Below, piece by piece: positions 36,815 to 48,840 of a DNA stretch of 64,000 bases. This DNA comes from Anas platyrhynchos (Eukaryota; Chordata; Aves; Anseriformes; Anatidae). The translations under genes and the position numbers were made by a program. The notes under the pieces were generated by a model. The model ran no database searches, was not told the origin of the DNA, and was given only the letters and a program-made list of their open reading frames with translations. Location: assembly GCF_047663525.1 (NCBI RefSeq), contig NC_092590.1, positions 14,652,001 to 14,716,000 on the forward strand. The letters are read 5' to 3'. Position 1 is the first letter of the stretch; every line of letters starts with the position of its first letter.

Positions 36815-39800
36815 CAGTCTACATATGACTGAAGGAGATATTCGTGTTGGCTAATGATAACTTAACACATCTACCCCCAAGCTAACCAGAGGCTGAATGA
36901 GTCTTCTCACGGGACCTTTATCCAGGTAAAATCCTTATTGAAGTTATGACGCTTCCTTTTTGGAATAATGCTAAAAATACCTATACAGCTGCAGGCTGAT
37001 CTTTGCCTTTCTTTTTAAAACCTGATTTGATAAATTGAAATATTTAGAATATCCAAAGTATTATAACTCTGGATGTGCATAGGGGAATGAAGTAGATAAA
37101 TAGTCCTTGCTTTTTCTATTAGTGTTAGGCTGCCCCAAGTCACACACTGTAATTGCAAGGACAAGGTATTTCAGAAGATGAGTTTTCTTATGAAATAAAA
37201 GCCATGATTCCCAAGTCTGCATTTTTCTCTAAGATTCAGGACAAGAAACGTCATTCAAGACTTACAAGAAAACCTGTAGAAAGGAGAGGCCTAAAACTCG
37301 TAGAGGTGTCTCTGAGACCCTGTGTAAGTCAGGGCTGTTCCAGGTATGCTATGCCCAAAGTACAGACTTACTTTTCAGGCACAGTTTAGCCAAATTATAT
37401 ATACATATATATTTGTCTTTATTCAATGTTACTAATTGATTCAAGTGTTCCTAATGTTATGTGGAATTCTGACTTACAATCTGACATCTTTTGAGGAATG
37501 ACTGATGACCTTCATCCATAATTCAGAAGAACAACACAGTAAGAAATGAGTGGGCTTTTGACACATCACAGATGAGCTCAAGAACTTTAGAATTCGAAAT
37601 CCTAAACTTGTCCCAGTGACTGACAGCTTTCCAAAGCAATGAGGAGGCAGTCTGGGATAAATTGGGTCTGAACTAGAATGGTAGTGGCTCTCCCAGATTT
37701 GCCTGGGGCTGTGGAAGGGTGTTCTGCACTTTTGTTAGCGCCACTACTGCTGCGTCTGAGAGCAGTTACATATTCTGACATAGCCAAATTAATCATTTAT
37801 TAAGTATGAGACATTCCTCTATGCCTGTGGGATGAAAAAAAAAAAATAAAAGTGCATTAACAAAGTAGTCTAAAGCGCAGTAGCCTAAACATACTACAAG
37901 TGTTTCTTTAGCTTCCCCACTGTCACTCAGGAGTACCATCAGATGGTGAGGAGCTGGTGGAAGAAACTGAGGCAGATGGTTTCTCAGACCTTCTTTCATC
38001 CTAAGGGCTTTAAGTCCTTGGGTTTCTCTGTAAATCTGTCTGCATATCCATTCCCCAGTAGGGAATAAAGAGGAGCCATGTCAGCTACTGCTGTATTCTC
38101 CCACAGCTGCATCCTATCAGGAATCGCTGCTTGGCAAAACCCTGTCTTTTATCCTCTAAAAAGGAGAAACACGTGGAGGCCTCCTGCATCACCAGCCTGT
38201 CTTGTCTCCACCTCACACCTTCCCACTCATTTTCCTCTAGCCTTTCCACTGCTTTCCTAGCTTTGTACAAATACCTCAAAACCTGTTTCAAGTGCACAGC
38301 GATGCCAGGACTGGCCAGGGTTATCAGCAGGAAGTCTTGAATCCTGCACCAGATGGCTGCGAGACACCAGTAGCTCTTAACAGCGGGGGAGGCAGAGGAG
38401 AACAACCTGACATGGCTACAAGGAAATGTTTTTTTGCTCCACAGTACATTTGTCTCACCATTTGCAGAGTCGCTAAGCCATCCGGTATTGCTGTCAGAAG
38501 AAACAAGCTCCAGGAAGGGAAGTGGGTAGCACTGCTAAAGACGATGTGCCAACTTCCTGCAGGAAATTTTTCCTTTTATTTCCCTGCTTTCTTGCTTTTC
38601 ATGCAGTCTATTGCAGAAGAGAGGGGTTTACGAAGGAATGTTTCTGTTTCTTCCAATGTTTCTGAGGGAAAAAGAATGATGGAATGAGGTGACTGAATAT
38701 GAACTCCGGGGTTTTAGTTGTTATTTTTATTATGGGATACTTTGGAGTCAGGGAATGGTTCTGGGAAAGGGGCTTGCTGAGGATGACAGCCATTTTTTGT
38801 CTATCATTACAACAGATGACAAAAAGAATAACTGCTTATCCACTCTTTTCCTTAGCCTTCAAAGCCCTTGCTTGCTTGTGCTGATGAGACAAACTGTAGC
38901 TTGTCCACATTGCTTGAACCTGACCTGAAATAAAACAAAGCAGATTGTGACATTGGTAAGTCATTTGCTCCCCACACCACATGGGATGTAAGAGCAAGCC
39001 ACTGTAATGCTTCAAAAGTAGACCTCTTGTGCTATGGGGCTGCAGAAACATATGAAAGGTGCATGCACACTGCACAGTGTATAGATAAATTACATAGATG
39101 AGATACTCTCCGGCAACTAGGAGCTAGCTGTGCTTGTGGCTGTACAGTGCCAAGCAGGGTGTGCTACTTGGCACTCTCAGCTGAGCTGCTCCACACAGCC
39201 TGATCAGGACAACCTGGCTATCTCCCTCCCTGTGCTATTGCACAAATGCAGCAGGGGTGTACCTTTGGAGGTTGTTCCTAATGCCAAGTACTGAAAGTCA
39301 TATCAAAGAATAGGAGGAGGGAAGTAGAAGCAAATCTCCCACAAATCTCCCCTTGTCCACTCTCCCTTAGATGAAAGAAATCTCATTAGTATCAAAACCC
39401 CTGTTCTGTTTCCTTTGTGTTCTTTAGATGTGTTGTTCAGAAACTCTATAAACCTTTTAGGCAGGTGATAGTTTACCTGCATATCTAACCAGGAGAAAGG
39501 GTATTTGGCTATCTTGAAATTACTTACTTTTTCTTCACCTTTCAATGTTTTTGCCAGACGACGAGGGAATCTAAACAGTGCCATCTGATAGAGGGGATTG
39601 AATCACACTTTGCAAACACAGAACAGGTGGAGCAAATAGCACACATTCAAGCTGTAGGCTGGGATACATTTACATATACATCTGAGAACTCAACAGTCAT
39701 CCCTAGGGCATTGATACAGAGAAGAAAATTTAAAAAAAAATGCCATCAAATACAGTATTTTCTATGAACAGCTCATCCAAATTTATTTTAAGAATAAAAT

Positions 39801-42189
39801 AACTTAAAAAAAATAAATAAAGAGTTCTTTAAAAATAGAAACAACTTAAGAAAGAGAAATAGAGGATTTCGAGAATTCATACTTGTTTGACATTTTACTG
39901 GTAAGTACTGTTATTTTTCATTAGGTATTTATTACATGTTTGAAAGAAGTTGGTGTTTTTTCCCCCTTAAGTCACTGCAAAAACAAACAAGCAATGTTGT
40001 TATTATTCTTATAGTAACAAGTACAAACAAATAAACACATCTCTTCCTATTTTAGTCAGCTAAATGAAATTTGTAGTTAATTGTTTCTCTAATGACTTTG
40101 GACCTGGGGAAAAGTGTTGGTGGAAGGAAGGCAATTATATACTAGATGACTGCTGAATAACTAGTTACAATAGTTGTAGTAAGGAAAAGAACTTATTTTG
40201 TAATAAGTATAGCCAAAACATGCTGAGAAGGAAAAACACAATTCTGAACGAGCTTGTTCCTGTTTGCTTTTGGGGTTGTGGTTGTCACACAAAAAGGTAA
40301 ACTCAGGTCCTTTGCAAATGGTCTTGCTGCAATCTGTTTTGAAGATGCACATGGAGGCACAGGATCCTCCTGAACTGCCTGGGAGCTGGGGTGAGCTGAT
40401 CTGTAAGCAATGGGATGTCTCTGAATGAACTGTAAAGCCAGTGTGAGCAGGGTAGTGCTAGGGCACCTTCTAGTTCACATCAAAGCCCTGAGAGCAAACA
40501 CAACAGACTATGGGAGATTTGGGTCAATCTTGGGGAGGAGGAATCATAACCATATCATATCATTCTCTTCCTAAGCCCACCACCCCTTCCTCATGGTTCG
40601 TTTTCTTCGGCTATCTTGTATCAGTGCTGTTTTCTGTAGCTGAGGTCACATCAAGCTATGAAGGACTTAAGCTTGACTCTCTCTGAAGTGTAAAGAACTG
40701 ATTACTGGTATCAGTCTGTATTGTCTGTCATGTGCAACTCTACTTAGAAACCAAATCCTTTTTCTGCTGAGAGACAAGCAAATGAAAATGTATTCTCTTT
40801 TCCTGTACATTTCTTTTAAAATGACTTGGTTTCTTTTTGAGTGTAATGTGCAAAGAGTAAAAACAAGCATTTTCAAATAAAAAATGAGCATATTAAGTCT
40901 TCACTTTCTTAATGAGAAATTTAGGCTGGTGCAACTTAAGTGCAAAGGGGGAGAGAGACAGCAAAACTACCAATACAGCAAGAGTAAACTGCGGTGTTTG
41001 CAAACCACTACATTTTCTTAGACAGTCTCACACACTGTGGGTATCTATACCCATGTTTCATACTGCACTGTGACATGTGCAAGGTTATTGTGCAGTACCC
41101 ACCCAGGATGATGAGAGAGGGTCTGAACCGGTTGAGGATTTTCACTGCCAGAAACAATAAGAACAAGATGGCCCTAAATGTTGCTGCTTGGCCCTAGCCG
41201 TGTTCATGGTGGAAGCTGTTATTCATTTTTTGGCCTCCTGCCCAAAAACATAAACATGCAATTAATGTTAAAAGTAAAATGGGACCAAACCAAGCCCTCC
41301 TCCTCTGAGCAGCTATAGAACTGGAAGGTTTTCCTCCTTCTGTTCTCCCAGACCCTGGTACAAAGCCAGAATAATAACAGGCAGCTGGTATGGAGCCAGA
41401 GTTTAAGCTTTATATCTGACAAGACTTTTATAAAACTAATATGCCCTTAGTAGTATCCCATATTATACCTAGAGATGAGAAGAAGGCTAGTGATTAGGTG
41501 TTCATGGCATGTAAAGGCAGGAGCCCTTCTTGAAGAGATTGTGTGTGTGGTGTGTATATTTATTTAGCATCTATTGACTTATATTGATTTTTAGCATCAC
41601 ATCTTGATTTCTTGCTTGTCTGTGCCATGGTTATGGACCTACAGCAGGTGAATGCTACAAAGCGCTATATATTTCAGCAATTACTTATTTTAATGTTAAA
41701 GTATAAAAAAGGAAAATAAGGATATGTGCAACTCCCTAGTCCTGCAGGGCCTGCTTGCTGCAGAGCTGCACTGAGACTGTATCACAGATTGCCTTGTGCT
41801 AATGACCCACAGCTCAGTGAAGTCAGCCTGAACTGTCCCTCTCAGCCTTCCTTGGTTATATCAAGTCAGGTTGTTGTGCAGTCCATCTGTAATCTGTGCT
41901 GTGACTGGCACAAGATTAGCTGGGGGAGGGCAGAGGGTTGGATGAGTTGAGAAAGGCTGTAGACAAAAATACAGGTGCCCCAAAATAACCACTTTTCTGA
42001 GGCCCACTCTATCCATTTTTGACCTGGGGGGGGGAAGCCTGGTTTAAGGCATGATTTTCCTCATTTGATTAAACTGTTGTATCTGACTGTGAGTCTGTTT
42101 TGTTTTAAACTAGTCTGTATGGAATTAAGCCAAATGGTGTAACTATAAATCTTAAATCAGATACAAAATTGTTACCACCAGGTGTAAAG

Positions 42190-42270
42190 GACCATAGAAT
42201 CATTAAGATTGGAAGAGACCTGCCAGATCATCTGGTCCAACCATCACTCTACCACCAATGTCACCCACTT
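42190..42270 (-). mobile_element. CR1 LINE, 3' untranslated scrap
   Basis: Begins CCATAGAATCATTAAGATTG, followed by GGAAGAGACCT, a GATCATCTGGTCCAACCATC block and ACCACCAATGTCACCCAC. These are consecutive parts of the CR1 3' untranslated region read on the minus strand. CR1 similarity ends at about 42270, so only about 80 bases of the 3' end survive or were inserted. Confidence 0.88.
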
Positions 42271-42591
42271 TCTTCCTCTGCACAACACACAGACATAGCA
42301 TTGAGTAACTAACTTGATATCTTTGGATTACTCCCAAACCATATTCGACTTCATTACACACCCACAAAGGAATGATGACTGCTTCTGCTTCCATCAATGT
42401 CAAGACTGTGCAGTCAAGTCCTATACTGATTCTGTGGATTACAGGCTGGCTTTTCTAGGATTCCAAATTGCTGGTATATTCTGAAGCTAGAATCTTCTCT
42501 TGCTCTCAGTTTCTCACAAGTTACCTGCCTCATGGTTTAACTCAACTCCAGTTCTCTCTTGGTTGGAAAGAAGTGGGTAAGCTCTCCTAGG

Positions 42592-42612
42592 AAAAAAAAA
42601 AAAAAAAAAAAA
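42592..42612. repeat. A21 homopolymer
   Basis: An uninterrupted A run between two short CR1 pieces, preceded by CTAGG. Confidence 0.95.
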
Positions 42613-42717
42613 CCTTCAGGACAGCTGGCCCTGTAGACTTTGGCTATGAACTACATATGGTGATTATACGACATACTAACCCCTGAAAATGTGTAAGAAT
42701 CTAGCAGACAAGGAATC

Positions 42718-42769
42718 AAGTTCTTCCTTCCAACCCCTACAATTCTGTGATTCTGTGTGTGATTCTGTG
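42718..42769 (+). mobile_element. CR1 LINE, 3' tail scrap
   Basis: The sequence CCTTCCAACCCCTACAATTC followed by TGTGATTCTGTG and a further GATTCTGTG is the CR1 3' terminus on the plus strand. Only about 50 bases are CR1, making it an extremely truncated insertion or the leftover of a deleted one. Its tail faces away from the oppositely oriented scrap at 42190-42270. Confidence 0.82.
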
Positions 42770-42821
42770 CAATAACTTACTATACAAAAGGAAAAAAGCT
42801 CACTATCTACTGTCCCAAGAT

Positions 42822-42855
42822 AAAAAAAAAAAAAAAAGGGGGGGGGGGGGGGGGG
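42822..42855. repeat. A16-G18 homopolymer junction
   Basis: Sixteen A (42822-42837) pass directly into eighteen G (42838-42855). The purine-only strand with a long G run could form quadruplex structures and is also a typical site of length errors in sequencing. Frames reading through it give Lys and Gly runs that are not meaningful. Confidence 0.95.
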
Positions 42856-43994
42856 CAAACAAAAACCCCGGTGTTTCAGTCATCAGTATTAACTATGTGA
42901 GACTGAGTCAATCAGGCAAGATAAGGCCTTGAAACTCTGACATCTTACACACTGGCAAGTGATAGAACACAGGACACAGGAGGGACAATCTTGTTCATGA
43001 TCTCTGTGGTCAGTGAAGAGTTAGCTGATAGGGCATGAAAGAGCTCTAGTTGAAGAGAACAGACTACAGAATAGCAAAGGAGATGAACAAACTTCAAGTT
43101 CTTTTTAATCTTATAGAGGAAGATCTGGATCGCTTGCATCACAGAACAGTCTTGGGTCTGGGGCTCATTTAATTAAAGGAAAGGCTGACTTTTTTATTTA
43201 TTTTTTTTCCTTTGGCTTTGTTTCATTCAAAAATGCTTTTTTTTTTTTTTCCCTGAGAACTCCAGCTTTTCTCTTCATGAAGTAAAATACTTCATTAAAG
43301 TTGTGATTCTGTTTATTCTTAAATCAGAGGAAATCCTAATTATATTCACAGTAATCTCCTGAGCAAGGTATGTCCTAAAGTAAATGCAGATGAAAAACCC
43401 TGGCCAAAGACAAGCCACAAAATCTGTGTCTGCACATCAGTGTGTACTTTCAGTCATTTAGTGTAGGTGTATTTGCACACAGATCTTTACTTCCTATTTA
43501 AGTGCAAGCATAAAGAGAGGCATGCTAAGAACTGTGCAAACACCTACTCATGTAAGTGGTTGTCAGACATCAATATCAGGAATATTTCACATTCATTTGA
43601 AAGCGTAAACTACATTAATGAGCATAAGAATTTAAATTTTGAGCTCTCAGGAAATACAGAAATTGAGGTTGTCTGTGTAATTTCTATTTAGGTCCTTGCG
43701 GATATCTCTTGTGTTATACAGTTACCATCAAATAGGAAGCCTGCACTTGACCAAAACCTTTAACTAATTTTGTAATGTTTTAAGCTCAGAAAAAAGAATC
43801 ATTCTTTTCTTTCAGTTCTTCCTCATGCACTGCTCACTCTATGTACTCCATGAGCTAACAACATTCCGGGGCCCCTGGTAAGAAAATGCAGATTGGTCTG
43901 ATATATTACTGGAAAAGGGGGATTTAGAATCGTCACACAGACTACTAACATTTAAACTAGGGAAGTAACTAATAGAAAAGAAATAGCAAAGCAA
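42856..43994. other. Unique sequence, no gene seen
   Basis: No exon or transposon recognised. Two T-rich patches occur near 43190-43250. Only short frames (up to 74 codons) are open. Confidence 0.55.
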
Positions 43995-44553
43995 TTGAAT
44001 CATAGAACATCCTGAGGTGGAAGGGACCCACAAGGATCATCGCATCCAACTCCAGGCTCCACACAAGACTATCAAAAATCAGACCATATGCCTGAGAGTG
44101 CTGTCCAAACGCTTCTTGAACCTGGAAGGCTACACGGATAGCCTTCAGTATTCCCTCGGGTCCTATCACTGGTCACTAAAGAGAACAGATCAGTGCCTGC
44201 CCCTTCACTCCCCCCGTGAGGGAGCTGCAGGCTGCCATGAGGCCTCCCCTCAGCCTGCTCTGCTCTAGGCTGAACAAAACAAGGGACCTCAGCTGCTCCT
44301 CATACGTCTTGCCCTCTAGACCCTTCACCATCTTTGTTGCCCTCCTTTGGACACTTTTATAGTTTTATATCTTTCTTAGACACAGAGTACTCAAGGTGAG
44401 GCTGCACTGGGCCAAACGGAGCAGGGCAATCCCTTCCCTTGACCGATTAGCAGTGCTGTGCTCTCTCATTCCCAGTCTGTACATATATCCAGGGCTGCCC
44501 CATCCTGGGTGCAGAACTCAGCATTTGTTCTTGTTAAATTTCCTGTGGTCGGT
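43995..44553 (-). mobile_element. CR1 LINE, ORF2 end to 3' tail, with deletion
   Basis: On the minus strand this spans from ORF2 to the CR1 tail. At the low-coordinate edge lie AATCATAGAACATCCTGAGG and a GGAAGGGACCCACAAGGATC block (3' untranslated region). Further up are the complements of the ORF2 C-terminal text (CCCCTCAGCCTGCTCTGCTC, AGCTGCTCCTCATACG, GCCCTCCTTTGGACAC). Near 44465 the sequence jumps to an earlier ORF2 part (CAGTCTGTACATATATCCAG), so some 100 bases or more are deleted relative to the CR1 arrangement I know. It differs in 3' end type from the copy at 46773-47107, so at least two subfamilies are present. Inactive. Confidence 0.9.
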
Positions 44554-46749
44554 ACAGTGTTTGGTTTATGCAGACCACCCGCTAGGGGCTGCTGTGTATG
44601 TGATCCTGCCATCTTACGGACCCATGTCTAATTTAAGGTACAGACCACAGCCTTCATGCTATTCCAGCAACCTGCAAGTCAAGTGAAGTGAGCTGGGCAG
44701 CAACTGAGGCATTTACCCCACTGCACAGTCCCCATGGGTATATTTAACTGTTATGTTAAAGAACTAGCAGTGTAGTTCCCTAAATATGCTTAGGAAGGTA
44801 ACTTCAGGGCTGAGGCCAAAAAAAAAATTGTACTTTGGTGGAATAATTAAGCAGAACTTTTTACTATCTGGCTTCCTCATCCAGATCAGCTTGTCTAGCA
44901 TCTGTGTTTATGGTTTAGCACAGCCTAAAAAAAAATGCTGTGTAAGTTACTGTACAAATTCTTATCAAAGAAGGCAGATGTTAACTGATGCCTGGTGCAA
45001 AATTTCTGAGAGAAGAGATCTTAGCTCTAAACAGAATCTTTCTTAGAGCAAGAAGGGCAGTGCTAAGAGCAATGGGTGCTGCATGGCAGGTGAAAATGTG
45101 AAGTGAGACGTTTATTGACCCCCATTCAGTTACCCTATTGAAAAGTTTAAGTGGGTGTTTCAGTATATATCTTGAAGCATTGCTAGTGGTGATTGTAAGG
45201 ATGCTGGAGCAATATTTATCTGAAAGCATTACAGTCAGTGGGAAAGGCAGCAGAAGGAATTAGAAGACCAGTAAAGCAGAAAGGGTGTTGTTGCAGAGAA
45301 ATAGTTGACTGCACTCCACAAATATTTTTGATCAACCTAGGAACTGATGACTGATGGGAGACTGAGTAAAGTTGGCAGCTGAAGCGTCACAAACCCCACA
45401 ACCTGAATTAGAGAAGCTGACCCAGTACACTCTGGTTTCACACACAGATAACTGGAAAAGCTTGATCCCTGCTGTGTGGCTCAGAGAATGGATTCCTCCA
45501 TGCCATTTCCCTCATTTTTTTTAGCCTATGAGCCCTTCAGGCCAGGGGTTGTCTCACACATTGGCCAGCTGGGCATTATTGTAACACAGATTATAATAAC
45601 TATGCAGGGTTGTACTGAGGGATGTTACTGATTCTCAAAATCTCACCATGATTCCTGAACAAAGTTTGTATTTTCTTTCAACAAAAATACTTCTTTCCAG
45701 TCTTAGAGCAGGGCAAGGCTAATCATTATTATTATCTTGTAAGGGAGTGATAAAACACAGTGACATACACGAAGCAGCTGTCACAGCTTCTCTCAGCCAG
45801 CACATCAGCCGTCTGCCTCTTTATAACAGTAATAATGACAGTGCCATGCTGATGTCAGAGACAGGAAGCGCTGTAGGAGGGTCAGAGCATCACTGAGTTT
45901 GTCCCGTTGCCCAAGGCGACTCTGAGTATACACAGACCTTTGCAAGCTGCGTGAAAAGACATTATTTTCATGGCCCTTGTCTTGCTTAATTATCATTTCA
46001 TAAGATAACTTTTTTTTTTTTTTTTTTTTTTTTTTTACCTTCTTGACTATTCTTTATAAAGATCTCTCTGGAGTAGAAAAGGTCAGCTATGGAAAAAATC
46101 ATAGCAGAAATTAATGCTAAATAAAGGTTAGGTTATTTGATTTGACTCCTATGTAAACAGCAATTATGTTTTCTTCTTTGTGATTTATTAGAGAGGAAGC
46201 TGATAGAAATATCTATATTTAGATTGTCTGAAAGATTTCATTATAATGGGCACTTGAGGCTTTTTCTTTGCTTGAATAAGCCCGATGTTTGACAGAAGGA
46301 CAGCCCTGGAGCTGCAGGATGTCTCTGCTTCACTTATGAAGCTCCATTCAGTTTCTGTCCATGGGAATGAGGTGTGTATCCAGAAAGGTACATGGTCAAA
46401 CAGGCCACCTCTTGAAATCAGCCAACAAAATGTCAATCCATCCAAGGAGATCAGTGATTTTTAAAGAGATGTAAGCTCTGTGTTTACAGGAGGAGGACAA
46501 AAGAGGCTTGACCATTAAACACTACTTTATCTCTGTTTGCTGTCATCTGATAAATACAATTTTTTACGACGTCCCATATTCCCTATTTGACTCCTAGGAG
46601 TAACTGTAGCTACTCCAGATCTAAACAGATACAGGTTAGGAAGAATATATACAATATATACATATATACAAGAATATATACAAGGACTATAAAGTAAAAA
46701 TAGGAAGAAATTTTATATGGAAAGCACAAAGAGATGCCCAGGGTGAAAG
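44554..46749. other. Unique sequence, no gene seen
   Basis: No coding exon or transposon recognised. The segment 45740-45996 is less AT-rich than its surroundings and free of simple repeats; a T27 run (46010-46036) follows it. A TATA-rich duplicated patch lies at 46640-46684. Confidence 0.55.
46010..46036. repeat. T27 homopolymer
   Basis: An uninterrupted T run, the longest on this strand. Confidence 0.95.
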
Positions 46750-46771
46750 AAAAAAAAAAAAAAAAAAAAAA
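46750..46771. repeat. A22 tract, left flank of a CR1 copy
   Basis: Exactly 22 A, ending one base before the first CR1-like sequence. It is matched by a second run of exactly 22 A just after the CR1 tail, so it may be half of a target-site duplication. Confidence 0.9.
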
Positions 46772-46772
46772 T

Positions 46773-47107
46773 TTGCTCTTTACAGGTACCTTAAAGGAGG
46801 CTGTAGCGAGGTGGGGGTTGGTCTATTCTTCCACATGCCTAGTGACAGGATGAGGGGGAATGGGCTTAAGTTGAGCCAGGGGAGTTGTAGGTTGGATGTT
46901 AGGAAGAACTTCTTTACCGAAAGGGTTGTTAGGCACTGGAACAGGCTGCCCAGGGAAGTGGTGGAGTCACCATCCCTGGAGGTCTTTAAAAGACGTTTAG
47001 ATGTAGAGCTTAGGGATATGGTTTAGTGGGGACTGTTAGTGTTAGGTTAGAGGTTGGACTCGATGATCTTGAGGTCTCTTCCAACCTAGAAATTCTGTGA
47101 TTCTGTG
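46773..47107 (+). mobile_element. CR1 LINE, well-preserved 3' end
   Basis: The best-preserved CR1 copy in the window. It starts in ORF2 at text equivalent to [13 protein letters not shown]. From 46811 a 71-codon frame is intact to its natural TAG at 47024-47026, with [20 protein letters not shown] followed by [10 protein letters not shown]. Next come about 80 bases of 3' untranslated region with GGTTGGACTCGATGATCTTG and CTCTTCCAACC, ending in the tail ATTCTGTGATTCTGTG. It is 5'-truncated at about 46773, as most CR1 insertions are. The intact C-terminus and clean tail suggest a comparatively recent insertion. CR1 does not normally carry a poly(A) tail; the A run after it matches one before it. 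Confidence 0.95.
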
Positions 47108-47129
47108 AAAAAAAAAAAAAAAAAAAAAA
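47108..47129. repeat. A22 tract, right flank of a CR1 copy
   Basis: Exactly 22 A directly after the CR1 tail, equal in length to the left-flank tract. Confidence 0.9.
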
Positions 47130-48809
47130 TCAAGTTTAAGTGATGAACCCTTTAGGCCTCCTGTTACTTGTTTTGTTTGTTAGTTTACCTAATATAGATC
47201 TTATACCTTCTAGCCACTCAGCATGGGAAGTTGTAAGACTTAAGAATCCCTTGCATCTAGCTACATGTGCTTACTGATACTACACTTACACCAGCTGTCA
47301 TATCACCTTCTGTTTGGTCTAATGAACTGTAATGGAGCTCAGGTGGTCTGTCTTCACTCCAAAAAGTATGCAAGATAAAGCTTCTTGGATAAATGTGCTA
47401 TCAAGTAATATTGCAAATGGGAAGCATAGGTGGCTGGAAAGGGAAGAGTTGTTGAAAAAGATTGGTCTAAAGGGAGATTTGAGGTGTAAGGCTGGAGGAG
47501 TAAAGGAATATCACTTCAGTTGCAGAAACCTGATTGCTGATGAGGACCAGAAAGCCAGTCAGTTTTCACAAACAAGCTTTTGCTTTCTCCTGTCCATTTG
47601 TATGCAACACATCATACGTTCATGCTCATGGAGAAAGTGACCTTACACAAGGGAAAGCAGGAGTGAGCTCAACCACTGTGCTGCTCCAGGGCAGCCAATC
47701 CACAACCGATTCCTTGTTGCTAAATTAAGCAACAGGCCAGGGTCTGTAGCAGACATGGAATCAAGGCTTCATAAATCAAATTTCCCTGCAGAAATAGAAG
47801 CTTGCAGAGAAAAAGCAAACAGTGCTTTTGTAAACCCATTGCTGCTTCTATTTTTTTATTATTTTTTTTGGTTCTTTCTGAACAGTTCAGGGCTATTAGT
47901 AAATAAATGTTGCAACAGACTTTTACTACATGATAATGGAGCATTTATATTATTACTGAAATATTTGCTGAAACTAAACAGTATTATGTGTGCAAAATCC
48001 AAATCTCATCTGCAAGAAAACTGAAACAGAAGCAATATAAATGTTGGATCGTAATTATCCTTAATTGCAAAAGCTTTAAAGGAGAAGGAGAAAAAAAAAA
48101 AAAAGAATTGAATCCTTCCACTTGCTGGGCTTGATTTAGCACTTCGTTAGTGAGGTTTTGCACTGGTTACAGAGCTGATTTGGAATTCAATTGGAGTAGC
48201 ACAGTGATGAATAATGGGCATGCTTTATATATGTACTACTTGTGGAACTGGAGATTTTTGGGTGCTTCTAATGTTCACTTTTAAATGGCTGCCAACTAGG
48301 CAGTACCTAAACTTCCTCTCAAGGGGAGAATCTTAGTGCCACCACTTTCAAAAATAAAATTTGAATGGTGTGTTCATGTTATCAAGCTGTCCTGGAGGGA
48401 GGGATGCTAGACCCACTTGAAGTGCTCAGCTGGAAATGATTTTGGTGAATCTTGTAAAGGCAAATGTCTTTCAGTGTCAGTCCAGAGAAAGGCAGGCTCC
48501 TGGAGCCATTTGCCTGGTTTCTGCAAGGAAGTGTGCCATTTTGCTTCTTGAGCTGTTCTGGGACATACTCAGCCTGTGCTTCAACAGCCTTCTAGCAGAT
48601 GTAACAGCATGGAGATAGTTCCAGATTTCTGAAGGTCCTTTTCATCTCCAGAAATCATTTGCTGCAGAAAATGGCTTCCAAAAAGCTTTGACTGTACCAG
48701 CGCTTTGTTTCCCAGTTTCTGGAGGCCTGGCCTTTTTGGCTATAGCATGGGGAGCAGACATGGGGAAGCATAAAGGAGGCTCCTAGGTGAGCTCTTGCCT
48801 TCCAGGGAG

Positions 48810-48838
<29 letters not shown>
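48810..48838. repeat. A29 homopolymer
   Basis: The longest homopolymer in the window, preceded by CAGGGAG. No cDNA-like sequence upstream. Confidence 0.95.

Positions 48839-48840
<2 letters not shown>

Larger units (their letters stand above)
35479..42189. other. Unique DNA with simple repeats, no gene seen
   Basis: No exon or transposon recognised over 6.7 kb. Holds a tetranucleotide repeat between two 20-base direct repeats (36527-36581) and an A23 run (36792-36814). Open frames reach 131 codons (38292-38687 +) with overlapping frames on the other strand and no domain. Confidence 0.55.

Noticed and set aside
19590..48838. Long A tracts considered as poly(A) tails of processed pseudogenes
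   Set aside because: No AATAAA at the usual distance and no gene-like sequence upstream of the runs at 19590, 35068, 36792, 42592 or 48810.
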